This document shows, piece by piece, positions 54,580 through 61,984 of a stretch of DNA of 64,000 nt. The notes below the pieces were generated by a model. That model ran no database searches, had not been told where the DNA came from, and saw only the letters and a list, made by a program, of their open reading frames with translations. The DNA comes from Paenibacillaceae bacterium (lineage in GTDB: Bacteria > Bacillota > Bacilli > Paenibacillales > NBRC-103111). The stretch covers positions 1 through 64,000 of the forward strand of contig JAQSYI010000031.1 of assembly GCA_029256185.1 (NCBI GenBank), given 5' to 3'. Numbering within the stretch: position 1 is the stretch's first letter; the number at the start of each line of letters is the position of its first letter. The translations under genes and the position numbers were made by a program.

Positions 54580-55524
54580 TTAAGTTCGGGCCGGTTCCTG
54601 AAAAAGGACGGTAGACAGGTAGCGTTCCCCTGTATCCGGCAGCAAAGCGACGATGGTTTTGCCCTTATTTTCCGGCCGTCTGGCCAACTGGGAAGCCGCG
54701 AAAGCGGAGGCGCCTGAGGAGATGCCCACCAGCAGTCCCTCATAGCGGGCCAATTCCCGCGCAGTTTCCAAAGCTTCCTCATTCTTTACTTTGTAAACCT
54801 CATCCACAATGTTCCGGTTCAGGTTCAGCGGGACGAAGCCCGGTCCGATTCCCTGAATCTTGTGAGGGCCCGGAGTACCGCCGGAGAGCACAGGCGAATC
54901 ATACGGCTCCACTGCCACGATCTGAATATCCGAATTTCTGGATTTCAGCACTTCACCCACACCGGTAATCGTTCCTCCAGTGCCAACCCCGCCTACGAAA
55001 ATATCCACCTTGCCGTCTGTATCTCTCCAGATTTCCTCGGCAGTGGTCTTGCGGTGAATATCGGGATTGGCCGGATTGTTGAACTGCTGCGGAATGAACG
55101 AATGGGGAATCTCCGCCGCCAGCTCCTCCGCCCTGCGCACCGCACCCTTCATTCCTTCCGCTCCCGGGGTAAGCACCAATTCCGCTCCCAGCCCCTTCAA
55201 CAGGTTCCTGCGCTCCACGCTGAAGGTCTCGGGCATAGTCAGAATCAGACGGTACCCCCGGGCTGCGGCGACGAAAGCAAGCGCAATCCCCGTGTTGCCG
55301 CTGGTAGGTTCAATAATGACCGTTTCCTTGGTCAAAACGCCCCTCTCTTCCGCATCCCGGATCATGGCATAGCCAATCCGGTCCTTCACACTGCCTAACG
55401 GGTTAAAATATTCCAGCTTGGCAATAACAGTAGCGCCCAGATTCTTGGACTTGTTGAAGTTGCCCAATTCCAGCAGCGGGGTATTGCCGATGAGGTCTGT
55501 CAGACTTCTTGCTATTTTCGTCAT
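54580..55524 (-). CDS. cysK: Cysteine synthase (O-acetylserine sulfhydrylase)
   Basis: A 314-residue PLP enzyme of the CysK family. The PLP lysine is in NPLGSVKDRIG near residue 42, the substrate loop is TSGNTGIAL, and the PLP phosphate loop is GVGTGGTITGVG. It makes cysteine from O-acetylserine and sulfide, and some homologues use methanethiol. The ATG at 55524 has GGAAGAG five bases upstream. Its insertion inside a nitrogenase-like operon strongly points to sulfur released by the reductase being fixed into cysteine. It is not a nif maturation gene. Confidence 0.93.
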   Translation of the reverse strand: MTKIARSLTDLIGNTPLLELGNFNKSKNLGATVIAKLEYFNPLGSVKDRIGYAMIRDAEERGVLTKETVIIEPTSGNTGIALAFVAAARGYRLILTMPETFSVERRNLLKGLGAELVLTPGAEGMKGAVRRAEELAAEIPHSFIPQQFNNPANPDIHRKTTAEEIWRDTDGKVDIFVGGVGTGGTITGVGEVLKSRNSDIQIVAVEPYDSPVLSGGTPGPHKIQGIGPGFVPLNLNRNIVDEVYKVKNEEALETARELARYEGLLVGISSGASAFAASQLARRPENKGKTIVALLPDTGERYLSTVLFQEPART

Positions 55525-55599
55525 GGAAGCTCTTCCTTTCATATCGATATTTGGCTTTTGTATTCGTTTCTCGCCCGCGCAGAGAAGCTGTGCCTTATG

Positions 55600-56478
55600 T
55601 TACAGATTGCCTACAGCCTCTGTCTGCACCACACCTGTTTCCAACTGCACCAGCTGCTCGCCCCACTTGGAGGCCCATTCCCGCAGCTCGCTGACCTCCA
55701 TGGGAGCGGGCACCTTGGATACCTCATGCTCGTCAATCTTGCGGGCCAGTTCCTTGTAAATCTTGGCTTGCTGGGAGTTGGGGGCAGCCTCGATGGTGGT
55801 TTTCCCCTGAAGCTCGCTTTGGGTCACGGTAACAGAGCGGGGTACATATTCCACCACCTGGGTTTTCGTTTTGGCCACAAAATCATCGATGATATCCTTG
55901 GAGTAAGGAGCATTGATGGAATTGGCGATAACGCCCCCCAGCAGCGCGCCTCCCGAGGTGGAGTACTTGTGAATGCCCTTGAACAAATTGTTCGCTGCGT
56001 AGACGGCCATAAAGTCTGCCGAAGAAACCGTGAACACATGCTCCGCAATCCCCTCCCGCACAGGTACCGCAAACCCGCCGCATACAACATCACCGAGCAC
56101 GTCGTAAATCACATAATCCAGATCCAATTCCTCGAAGATCTTCTGCTGCTTGAAGAGCTCCACCGCCGTGATGATTCCCCGTCCGGCGCAGCCTACGCCG
56201 GGAGCAGGGCCGCCCGCTTCTACGCAGTAAATGCCGTTAAAGCCCCGGAAGATGACATCGTGAGCCTTGATTCTGGTTTTCTCCCGGAGGGTATCAAGAA
56301 CCGTCGGGATATATTCTCCGCCCCGCAGAGTGTTGGTGGAATCGCTCTTCGGATCACAACCGAACTGCATCACCTTGTAGCCTGCAACAGACAGCGCAGC
56401 ACTGATATTGGAGGTGGTGGTGGATTTGCCGATTCCCCCTTTTCCATATATTGCAATCTGCTTCAATTTCTTCGCCAT
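55600..56478 (-). CDS. nifH: NifH-like Fe protein (reductase component)
   Basis: A 292-residue Fe protein. The P-loop is YGKGGIGKST (residues 11-20). The bridging [4Fe-4S] ligands are Cys97 (GVGCAGRG) and Cys133 (DVLGDVVCGGFAVP). Arg100, the ADP-ribosylation position, is kept. As a dimer it would deliver electrons to the D/K-like component with ATP hydrolysis. ATG 56478 has AGGAG eight bases upstream; the GTG at 56487 directly abuts that site. Similarity is to the NifH/MarH branch rather than to BchL or CfbC, judged by motif only. No nearby ferredoxin gene is seen. Confidence 0.88.
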   Translation of the reverse strand: MAKKLKQIAIYGKGGIGKSTTTSNISAALSVAGYKVMQFGCDPKSDSTNTLRGGEYIPTVLDTLREKTRIKAHDVIFRGFNGIYCVEAGGPAPGVGCAGRGIITAVELFKQQKIFEELDLDYVIYDVLGDVVCGGFAVPVREGIAEHVFTVSSADFMAVYAANNLFKGIHKYSTSGGALLGGVIANSINAPYSKDIIDDFVAKTKTQVVEYVPRSVTVTQSELQGKTTIEAAPNSQQAKIYKELARKIDEHEVSKVPAPMEVSELREWASKWGEQLVQLETGVVQTEAVGNL

Positions 56479-56493
56479 GGAGACCACTCCTGT

Positions 56494-56859
56494 TTAGTGG
56501 GATTTTGCTTCATTCTTGTCTTTGACCGCCTGAAGATAGCGGTTCAGCTTGGTTAACGCCCGCTCAATCGTGTCATAGATCTCAAATGCCTTGACTCCTT
56601 TGGCGGCAAGAGCCTTCTCCGCTCCCGGTCCGATGCGGCTGACCAGAGCCACACTGCAATCCGACAGCAGGCAGGCCGCCCGCTCCAGAGCATCCTCCTC
56701 ATGGCCCCCGAAGCCGCAAGCCCGGCTGACCAGACGCTCCTCCACCAATGCATACTCACCATTGTCCTCTATCTGATAAATAAGAAAACTGTCACTTCTG
56801 CCAAAATGCTGGTTGATCCGAACGCCGTCAAGACTGGAAACCGCAACCTTAAATGCCAT
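56494..56859 (-). CDS. NifX/NafY-like cofactor-binding protein
   Basis: A 121-residue single-domain protein of the dinitrogenase iron-molybdenum cofactor family (PF02579): MAFKVAVSSLDGVRINQHFGRSDSF with the conserved NQHFGRS and a later GAEKALAAKGV. In nitrogen fixers such proteins carry NifB-co or FeMo-co. The ATG at 56859 follows GGAGAGAGG; the longer upstream frame overlaps nifB and is rejected. It sits between nifB (25 bases) and the NifH-like gene (15 bases), fitting cofactor transfer for this enzyme. Confidence 0.82.
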   Translation of the reverse strand: MAFKVAVSSLDGVRINQHFGRSDSFLIYQIEDNGEYALVEERLVSRACGFGGHEEDALERAACLLSDCSVALVSRIGPGAEKALAAKGVKAFEIYDTIERALTKLNRYLQAVKDKNEAKSH

Positions 56860-56884
56860 TTTATCAGCCTCTCTCCTTCCCGTC

Positions 56885-57781
56885 TCACCCGTGGGAGAAG
56901 GTCTCCTCCATGGGCTGGTCGTACAGCTGAGAGGCCAGATCCTTGCCTGAGCCGGGAATCCCGCAGGCATCCGCGCGGCATTGCATACAATGCCGGAATA
57001 CAGGCAGATACTCCTCCGCGGCAGCTCTGGCATCCCCTAACTGGAAGCAGTCGGGAGCCTCCAGATGGCTCATCTCGTGCTGGGGGATCAGCGGGATAAT
57101 ATTAATCAGGGAGGCGCCCGCTTCCCGCGTCTGCCGGGCGATCTCGCCGGTATGCTCCCCGTTGACGGACGGAATCAGCACGGTATTGATCTTGATCACC
57201 AGTCCCAGCCCGCTTGCCTTGCGGATGCCCGCCAACTGGGCGCGGATCAGTGTTTCCGCCGCTTGCCTGCCCTTGATGACCTTGCCGTCTAGCACAATCG
57301 TGGAGCAAATCTGCTCTTGGATCACAGGATCAACGGCGTTGACAGTAACCGTGACGGTCTTGACTCCCGCTTGGGCCACCCGCTCCGCATAACGCTCCAG
57401 CAGCAGCCCGTTGGTGCTCAGGCAATTGATCAATCCGGGATATTCCCGGTGAATGGCTTCAAATGTCTCCAGCGCATGGGGTGTGGCCAAGGTGTCGCCG
57501 GGACCGGCAATTCCGGCCACCGTGAGCTCCGGACAAAGCTCCAGCGCCCGCCCCACCAGCTCCGCCGCCTTCTCGGGCCGGACAATCCCTCCGGCAACTC
57601 CGGGACGGTTCTCAAATTTGTTGAAGCTTCGCTTGCAGAATTTGCACTGGATATTGCACGCGGGACTTACCGGCAGATGAATGCGGCCGAACTTGAAATG
57701 CCCGTCTCCGCTGAAGCAGGGATGCTTTCGGACCAGATGGCCGAATCTCTCCTCCTTCAATTCACTTCCGCAACCAGCCAT
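56885..57781 (-). CDS. nifB: NifB-like radical SAM cofactor synthase
   Basis: A 298-residue radical SAM enzyme without the C-terminal NifX domain, which is instead the next gene. The motif HPCFSGDGHFKFGRIHLPV is followed by the SAM cluster ligands in PACNIQCKFCKRSF (CxxxCxxC, residues about 42-49) and the NifB-type stretch NRPGV-like FENRPGVAGG. A C-terminal Cys pair lies in HCMQCRADACG. NifB makes the [8Fe-9S-C] precursor of nitrogenase cofactors and is also needed by methylthio-alkane reductases. It is the first gene of the ten-gene operon. GGGGGAG precedes the ATG. Its presence without nifE/nifN suggests that the enzyme uses the NifB product directly. Confidence 0.9.
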   Translation of the reverse strand: MAGCGSELKEERFGHLVRKHPCFSGDGHFKFGRIHLPVSPACNIQCKFCKRSFNKFENRPGVAGGIVRPEKAAELVGRALELCPELTVAGIAGPGDTLATPHALETFEAIHREYPGLINCLSTNGLLLERYAERVAQAGVKTVTVTVNAVDPVIQEQICSTIVLDGKVIKGRQAAETLIRAQLAGIRKASGLGLVIKINTVLIPSVNGEHTGEIARQTREAGASLINIIPLIPQHEMSHLEAPDCFQLGDARAAAEEYLPVFRHCMQCRADACGIPGSGKDLASQLYDQPMEETFSHG

Positions 57782-57850
57782 ATGGCTCCCCCTTTCTTAT
57801 GCCGTCCTTTCAACCTTCCAACCCTTCAACCGCCAGTGATCCCTCCTCCG

Positions 57851-57969
57851 GTTCTTCCCGGTTTATCCCGGCTTATCCCGGTTTCGATCTGCCGTGAAAC
57901 CGATCATTGATACGCTGCCCAACCCGCGGTTCCTTGGAAGGGGCCGCAGCTTGCTTATCGGGGATAAAC
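57851..57969 (-). repeat. 10-bp tandem repeat with an inverted copy in nifB leader
   Basis: Three consecutive 10-base units (GTTCTTCCCG, GTTTATCCCG, GCTTATCCCG) cover 57851-57880, 70-100 bases upstream of nifB. The core GTTTATCCC returns in inverted orientation at 57961-57969. The pattern suggests repeated protein-binding sites or RNA pairing in the 5' leader. Confidence 0.45.
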
Positions 57970-58094
57970 GCCTATCGGCACCTTTTTGACGCCACGCGTT
58001 TGTCAAGAAGCCGAGCCGCTTCCACGGTTATACTTTCTATCCTGAAATAACAGAATCCCGTTACTTCATTCATCAGTGGTACCGCACAGCGGCA

Positions 58095-58113
58095 TGTAAG
58101 TCTGAGACTTACA
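58095..58113. promoter_or_regulatory. Perfect 9-bp-arm palindrome in the nifB leader
   Basis: TGTAAGTCT-G-AGACTTACA is symmetric around one base. It resembles but does not fit the GlnR consensus because the spacer between TGTAA and TTACA is nine rather than seven bases. It lies directly after the leader terminator in the direction of transcription. Confidence 0.45.
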
Positions 58114-58157
58114 AAAAGGCCGGAACTTTAAACCCTTCGCAGGTGTAAAGTCCGGCC
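58113..58157 (-). terminator. Intrinsic terminator inside the leader of the nif-like operon
   Basis: On the minus strand GGCCGGACTTTA pairs with TTAAAGTTCCGGCC (one bulge) around about 14 bases and is followed by TTTTTG. No gene ends just upstream on that strand, and a promoter-like sequence lies about 65 bases before it, so it may act as a conditional attenuator of the operon. Confidence 0.65.
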
Positions 58158-58222
58158 TCTGGTTAGCCCAGTCGGCATCATATGATACAATTCTTACTTA
58201 ACTTATCGGAATTAATAGCTTT

Positions 58223-58251
58223 ATCCTAATGGATGAGTCCTCCACTGTCAA
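58223..58251 (-). promoter_or_regulatory. Sigma-A-like promoter of the nif-like operon
   Basis: On the minus strand TTGACA (58251-58246) and TAGGAT (58228-58223) are separated by exactly 17 bases. It is the best promoter match upstream of nifB, implying a leader of about 430 bases. An AATTC/GAATT inverted pair follows the -10. Confidence 0.5.
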
Positions 58252-58485
58252 TAAGTTCCCCTACGATGTCACGAAGCTGTAAATATTGGACAATAAATTT
58301 GCTAATCTGTTATTCCACTCATTGACAAATCTGTACATGGTCATATGGTTTTTTTATGACGCATGAGGGGGAACATCTGAATTATTGTGGGGCGGATGGA
58401 AATGCTCACGTTCTTCTCATTTTCCATTGCCGTTTTTCGGCTACATTGATCATCGACGCCGCTCACTGGGCTTGCGGCATAAACC

Positions 58486-58734
58486 TTCCCTTATTGGTTT
58501 GCAAACACGCTCTAGCCTCAGGCAAGAGGATGGCCTGGGAATAAGACCCCGGTCTTTCCCTTATTGCTCAGACAGGAGGCCATTTCCCGGAAATAGGCCC
58601 TCCTTTTTCCCTTATTCCCTCCCAAACCGCCCAAAATGCGCTCCAAAAATGGGAATAAGGGAAAATACGTTCCCTTATTCAAGAGAATCGGCCGACGGGA
58701 AGGACAATAGGGGAATAACGCTTCCCTTATTTCC
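58486..58734. repeat. REP-like inverted TTCCCTTATT repeats
   Basis: Copies of TTCCCTTATT or its complement lie at 58487-58496, 58556-58565, 58607-58616, 58651-58662 (inverted), 58670-58679 and 58722-58731. The pair TTTTCCCTTATTCCC (58605-58619) and GGGAATAAGGGAAAA (58651-58665) forms a perfect 15-bp-arm hairpin. The rest of the gap 58260-58880 shows no gene; the ORF at 58385-58888 has no coding character. Confidence 0.65.
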
Positions 58735-58887
58735 TAAGGCAGTTTCCATAATTAGGGGACGGAGCCGAGGGGAAGACTTGATCCACGGAGAAAGGGCTCC
58801 CCTTCCTCGGAATGACATACTTTCTGCTCACCAAAAAAACAGTGTCAAGCGCTCGTGGAACGCTTGCACTGCCTTTGGGGACGCTTG

Positions 58888-58931
58888 AGGATTTGCCTGC
58901 TCCGCGGCACTCAGCGGACCAGGCAAATCCT
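58888..58931 (-). terminator. Long stem-loop after the flavin-binding protein gene
   Basis: AGGATTTGCCTG pairs with CAGGCAAATCCT and an inner TCCGC/GCGGA stem extends it. It is 37 bases downstream of the stop codon; no T-tract follows on the minus strand, so it may protect the mRNA end. Confidence 0.45.
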
Positions 58932-58967
58932 TCGCTTGGTCACGCAGCCTTACCGTTCTTATGCAGC

Positions 58968-59438
58968 TTAGACAGCCTCCTGCACAGATACTTCCTCCAC
59001 AGCGGCAGGACCTGCTCCTTTGGCAAAATCCAGCAGCTTCACCTTGTCGGGCACAAACTTGAAGATCACCGTCTCGCCAAGCTCGCCCTTCTCCGCCCGC
59101 TCTTTAAAACGGGGACTCCGGGCGCTCAACAGAGCAATGGCATGCTGATACTCCTCGCCGCACTTGCTGCACACCTTGCTCAGAGTGCCGGTCAGAGTTA
59201 CGTTCCGGAAAGCCTTCAATTCCTGTCCTTCTTGCTGGAACAGCAGCGTGGCATTGGGATTTCCCTTGATCTGCTCAACCTTGCCGCTGGTTTTGGCCGT
59301 GGACAGATACACATGGAGTCCGTCGGTGGCGAAGCCTCCCAACGTTCTCAACGCAGGCACTCCCTGCTCTGTTACCGTTCCCAGCACTACCCTTGGCGTA
59401 GCCGCAATATATTCCGCGGCTTCCTTCAATGCGCTCAT
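58968..59438 (-). CDS. Pyridoxamine 5'-phosphate oxidase-like FMN-binding protein
   Basis: A 156-residue split-barrel flavoprotein of the general-stress/PNPOx-like group. The opening AAEYIAATPRVVLGTVTEQGVPALRTLGGF and KVEQIKGNPNATLLF are typical. A CSKCGEEY motif (two Cys) near residue 90 is unusual and could bind metal or sense redox. GGGAGGAG precedes the ATG. It lies between two operons and seems to be transcribed alone. Confidence 0.82.
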   Translation of the reverse strand: MSALKEAAEYIAATPRVVLGTVTEQGVPALRTLGGFATDGLHVYLSTAKTSGKVEQIKGNPNATLLFQQEGQELKAFRNVTLTGTLSKVCSKCGEEYQHAIALLSARSPRFKERAEKGELGETVIFKFVPDKVKLLDFAKGAGPAAVEEVSVQEAV

Positions 59439-59489
59439 CGTTCAATCTCCTCCCGTAATAGAGAAATTCCGGATTTATCAGACACGGCC

Positions 59490-59523
59490 AAAAGAAAAAG
59501 CCTCGTTCGGCAGCGAACAAGGC
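59490..59523 (-). terminator. Terminator of the AAA-ATPase operon
   Basis: GCCTTGTTCG-CTGC-CGAACGAGGC on the minus strand followed by TTTTTCTTTT. Found about 120 bases after the ATPase stop codon. Confidence 0.85.
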
Positions 59524-59645
59524 CTCTAGCTATCTAGTCGGTCTAAAATCCAACAATTCCTATTGAATTTAAATAGATTCTACTGCTTTCTGCCTCCGCT
59601 GTCAATACATCGGATGCAAGCAGCCATACAAGTTCTCCGCTTAAC

Positions 59646-61208
59646 CTACACGATAACGTTGCGGAACCCTTTTCTCTTATGGGGCTGGTCTGCTGAAGCA
59701 CCGCTTTCTTCGAAAGCTCGCCCGGCAGGAACCGCACGTTCCTTCCCCCATAACCGGATCTGATGAATCTGCTCGGGGCTCGTCTGTGATAAGGGCACCA
59801 CATTCTCGAAATAGCGGATATAGGTATCTTCCGTAATACTGTCATCTCCCTTGACCACCGCTTGCTTCACCACATCTCTCACGGCAGCTTCCAGGTCCGC
59901 TCCGGCGAAACCGTCCGAAAGACGTACGAGGCGCTCCATTAAGGAAGAATCCAATTCTTTCTTTAGCCCCTTGCGCACATAGATGCGGATGATTTCCTCG
60001 CGCTCCCTGGGAGTAGGCAGATCCACAAAGAATAGCTCGTCAAAGCGGCCGCGGCGCAAAAGCTCCGGAGGAAGCTTGGATACATCATTTGCAGTCGCAA
60101 CCACAAAAACCCGGGCAAGGCTCTCCTGAAGCCAAAACAAGAACTGTCCGACCATTCTGGTTGAGGTTCCGCCATCACCTGTTCCCAATGCTCCGGCAAG
60201 TCCTTTCTCAATCTCATCGATCCATAGCACACAAGGAGCCACATGATCTGCGGTAGACAATGCCTCCTTCAGCCTTGACTCGCTTTGACCCAAGTACTGT
60301 CCTTGTATGGTGGATAAGTCCAGCCGGTAAAGCGGCAGCTTCCACGCCGAAGCAATAGCCTTGGCAGACAGAGATTTCCCGCATCCGGGCACGCCAACCA
60401 GCAGTATCCCCCGCGGGGGACGAATTCCTCTCTCACGCAGGTCAGCCGTCAGCAGTTGTTCGTTGGCATCAAGCCACAGCTTCAGCCCTTCCAAGCCGCC
60501 CACTTGATAATCCTCCCGGACCTGAACCCGCTCAATACCGGATATATCTGCAAAAATCTGATCTTTGGCAAAGGTAATTTCCTTCAAATCCTCATTCATA
60601 ATAGAGCCATTGGCCAATAAGGTAGCAATTACATTTTCCGCTTCAATCTGGCTGATCCCCGCCAACACGGCAGCGGCCTGCTTCTCCTCCTGTGCTCCCC
60701 ATTGAATTTCCATTTCACCGCGATAAGGGGAAATCTGATCCCGGACAATCTCAAGCATCTCATCCTCATTAGGCGGGTCCAAGGTGATGGACATTCCATG
60801 CCGCTGCAAGGGCCCCCATACGGGCTTATTGGTAATTGCAACCACACTGCCGCCTGTTTCTATAGCCGTAGCAACAATATCCTGAAATTGCCGCGCCGTT
60901 CCAGTATCATCCTCAATATCCTGAACCTCGGTGAAAATAAAAGTCTGGTTTTGCTGTTGGCTGATTTTCTGGCCGGCAAAATCCAGTCCGCCAATCACGG
61001 ATCTGTCATCATTAGCTACTCTGTTATTGGTAATATCCCGGGTTCCCTGAGAGATGGTATGGTAAAATACGGATACAGCCAGCTTATTGGCAAGCTGCTC
61101 CATGATAAGCAGTGCTCGGGCCCGTTCAGGAGTTCGGATTGAAATGAACGGAATCCTGGCCTTGAGATACCGCTCCAGTGTTTCCTTGCATGTATTCATA
61201 TCACTCAT
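59646..61208 (-). CDS. AAA+ ATPase (Ycf46-like)
   Basis: A 520-residue ATPase. An N-terminal region of about 240 residues is a degenerate ATPase-like domain (IFTEVQDIEDD, ATAIETGGSVVAITNKPVW). The C-terminal classical AAA domain has Walker A GVPGCGKSLSAKA near residue 272, Walker B VLWIDEIEKG near residue 325 and the Arg-finger RRGRFDELFFVDLP. This layout matches Ycf46-type AAA proteins. ATG 61208 lies inside ATGAGTGA, overlapping the stop of the upstream gene by eight bases, so the two are translationally coupled. It could remodel the membrane protein encoded in the same operon. Substrate unknown. Confidence 0.85.
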   Translation of the reverse strand: MSDMNTCKETLERYLKARIPFISIRTPERARALLIMEQLANKLAVSVFYHTISQGTRDITNNRVANDDRSVIGGLDFAGQKISQQQNQTFIFTEVQDIEDDTGTARQFQDIVATAIETGGSVVAITNKPVWGPLQRHGMSITLDPPNEDEMLEIVRDQISPYRGEMEIQWGAQEEKQAAAVLAGISQIEAENVIATLLANGSIMNEDLKEITFAKDQIFADISGIERVQVREDYQVGGLEGLKLWLDANEQLLTADLRERGIRPPRGILLVGVPGCGKSLSAKAIASAWKLPLYRLDLSTIQGQYLGQSESRLKEALSTADHVAPCVLWIDEIEKGLAGALGTGDGGTSTRMVGQFLFWLQESLARVFVVATANDVSKLPPELLRRGRFDELFFVDLPTPREREEIIRIYVRKGLKKELDSSLMERLVRLSDGFAGADLEAAVRDVVKQAVVKGDDSITEDTYIRYFENVVPLSQTSPEQIHQIRLWGKERAVPAGRAFEESGASADQPHKRKGFRNVIV

Positions 61209-61755
61209 GCTTCCACAATACCCTTCTTTTTCGAGTATTTGGTCCAGTAACAGCCTTATGCAGAGGGTTGGGGATAGCTGCAGCAGACGACTGTTCTTTG
61301 GCCATGACTTCATAGTTTGTCAAAGGATTATTCCTGATCAGCATAGAGAGATGTCCCGTACGGTCCGCTGCCGCGCTCTTCTCCAGAGCTGACTGGGAAT
61401 CAATCACATAGGAATTCAGCGTATGCTTCAATGCCGCCCGTATTTCTGGGGGATACGCCTTCAAGGACACAAGCCGCAACAGAACCGCGAATCTCCTGCG
61501 GGCATTCAGCAGAGCGCGAACCACATGGTCATCGGTTTGTTGGTTCCTGCTGAACTCCAGATGCATTTGTTCACTTGCTTGCTTCAAGCGCTTCTCCAGG
61601 AGCTGATACAGCCGTTCTGTCATTTTGGAATCTATCCCGGTTGTCCAATCTATCGTGCCCTGCTCCATTAGAAGCAGCGTCTGTTCATCTTCATCCCCAG
61701 CAGCGAACGCGTCAAAACAACGGACCCAGTCCGCATATATAACAGGGGCCTTCAT
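61201..61755 (-). CDS. Hypothetical protein in AAA operon
   Basis: A 184-residue soluble, mostly helical protein starting MKAPVIYADWVRCFDAFAAG. Central helices are Arg/Leu-rich (ALLNARRRFAVLLRLVSLKAY), and the C-terminus is basic. No motif is recognised. It overlaps both neighbours (four bases with the 64-codon gene, eight with the ATPase). GGAGG lies about 15 bases ahead of the ATG. It may be an adaptor or partner of the ATPase. Confidence 0.65.
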   Translation of the reverse strand: MKAPVIYADWVRCFDAFAAGDEDEQTLLLMEQGTIDWTTGIDSKMTERLYQLLEKRLKQASEQMHLEFSRNQQTDDHVVRALLNARRRFAVLLRLVSLKAYPPEIRAALKHTLNSYVIDSQSALEKSAAADRTGHLSMLIRNNPLTNYEVMAKEQSSAAAIPNPLHKAVTGPNTRKRRVLWKHE

Positions 61756-61946
61756 GTGAACCTGCCGCCCTTCCTCCTGACCAACTGGACGGGAGGGGCC
61801 AGGTCCCAATCGGGAAACTGGCTGGCCAAGGCTTCATTGATATTGATCTTGGCAGCATCATTGCCTGTCTGCCGGTTACTGTTTGCCGCGGCATTACTGC
61901 CTTCATTACGCTGAATTAATATCGGGCGTTGAGCATTCTCCGCCAT
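61752..61946 (-). CDS. 64-residue protein in AAA operon
   Basis: A short polar protein (MAENAQRPILIQRNEG...) with an Asn/Ala-rich middle and a distinctive end LASQFPDWDLAPPVQLVRRK. It is kept as a gene because its frame overlaps the next start by four bases, an AGGAGG motif lies upstream (about 16 bases), and it fills the gap between coupled genes. The C-terminal PDWDL-P-P-LVRR segment looks like a conserved interaction peptide. Confidence 0.55.
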   Translation of the reverse strand: MAENAQRPILIQRNEGSNAAANSNRQTGNDAAKININEALASQFPDWDLAPPVQLVRRKGGRFT

Positions 61947-61984
61947 ATGTAGCGCCCCGCCTTCCTCCTTATAATTTGAGCACG

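Noticed and set aside
51619..57781. Functional molybdenum nitrogenase operon
   Set aside because: nifE, nifN, nifV and electron-transfer genes are absent, the alpha-His195 position is Tyr and no His442 counterpart is seen; cysK and a sulfonate-class importer are included instead.
58076..58085. T-box-like GTGGTACCGC on the plus strand
   Set aside because: No downstream plus-strand gene, no terminator with T-tract in that orientation and no recognisable specifier region; probably chance.
58095..58113. GlnR/TnrA operator
   Set aside because: The palindrome has nine bases between TGTAA and TTACA; the consensus needs seven. Kept only as an unnamed palindrome.
58385..58888. 167-codon plus-strand ORF
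   Set aside because: It runs through the TTCCCTTATT repeats, giving repeated RxFPYS-like peptides, and has no ribosome binding site.
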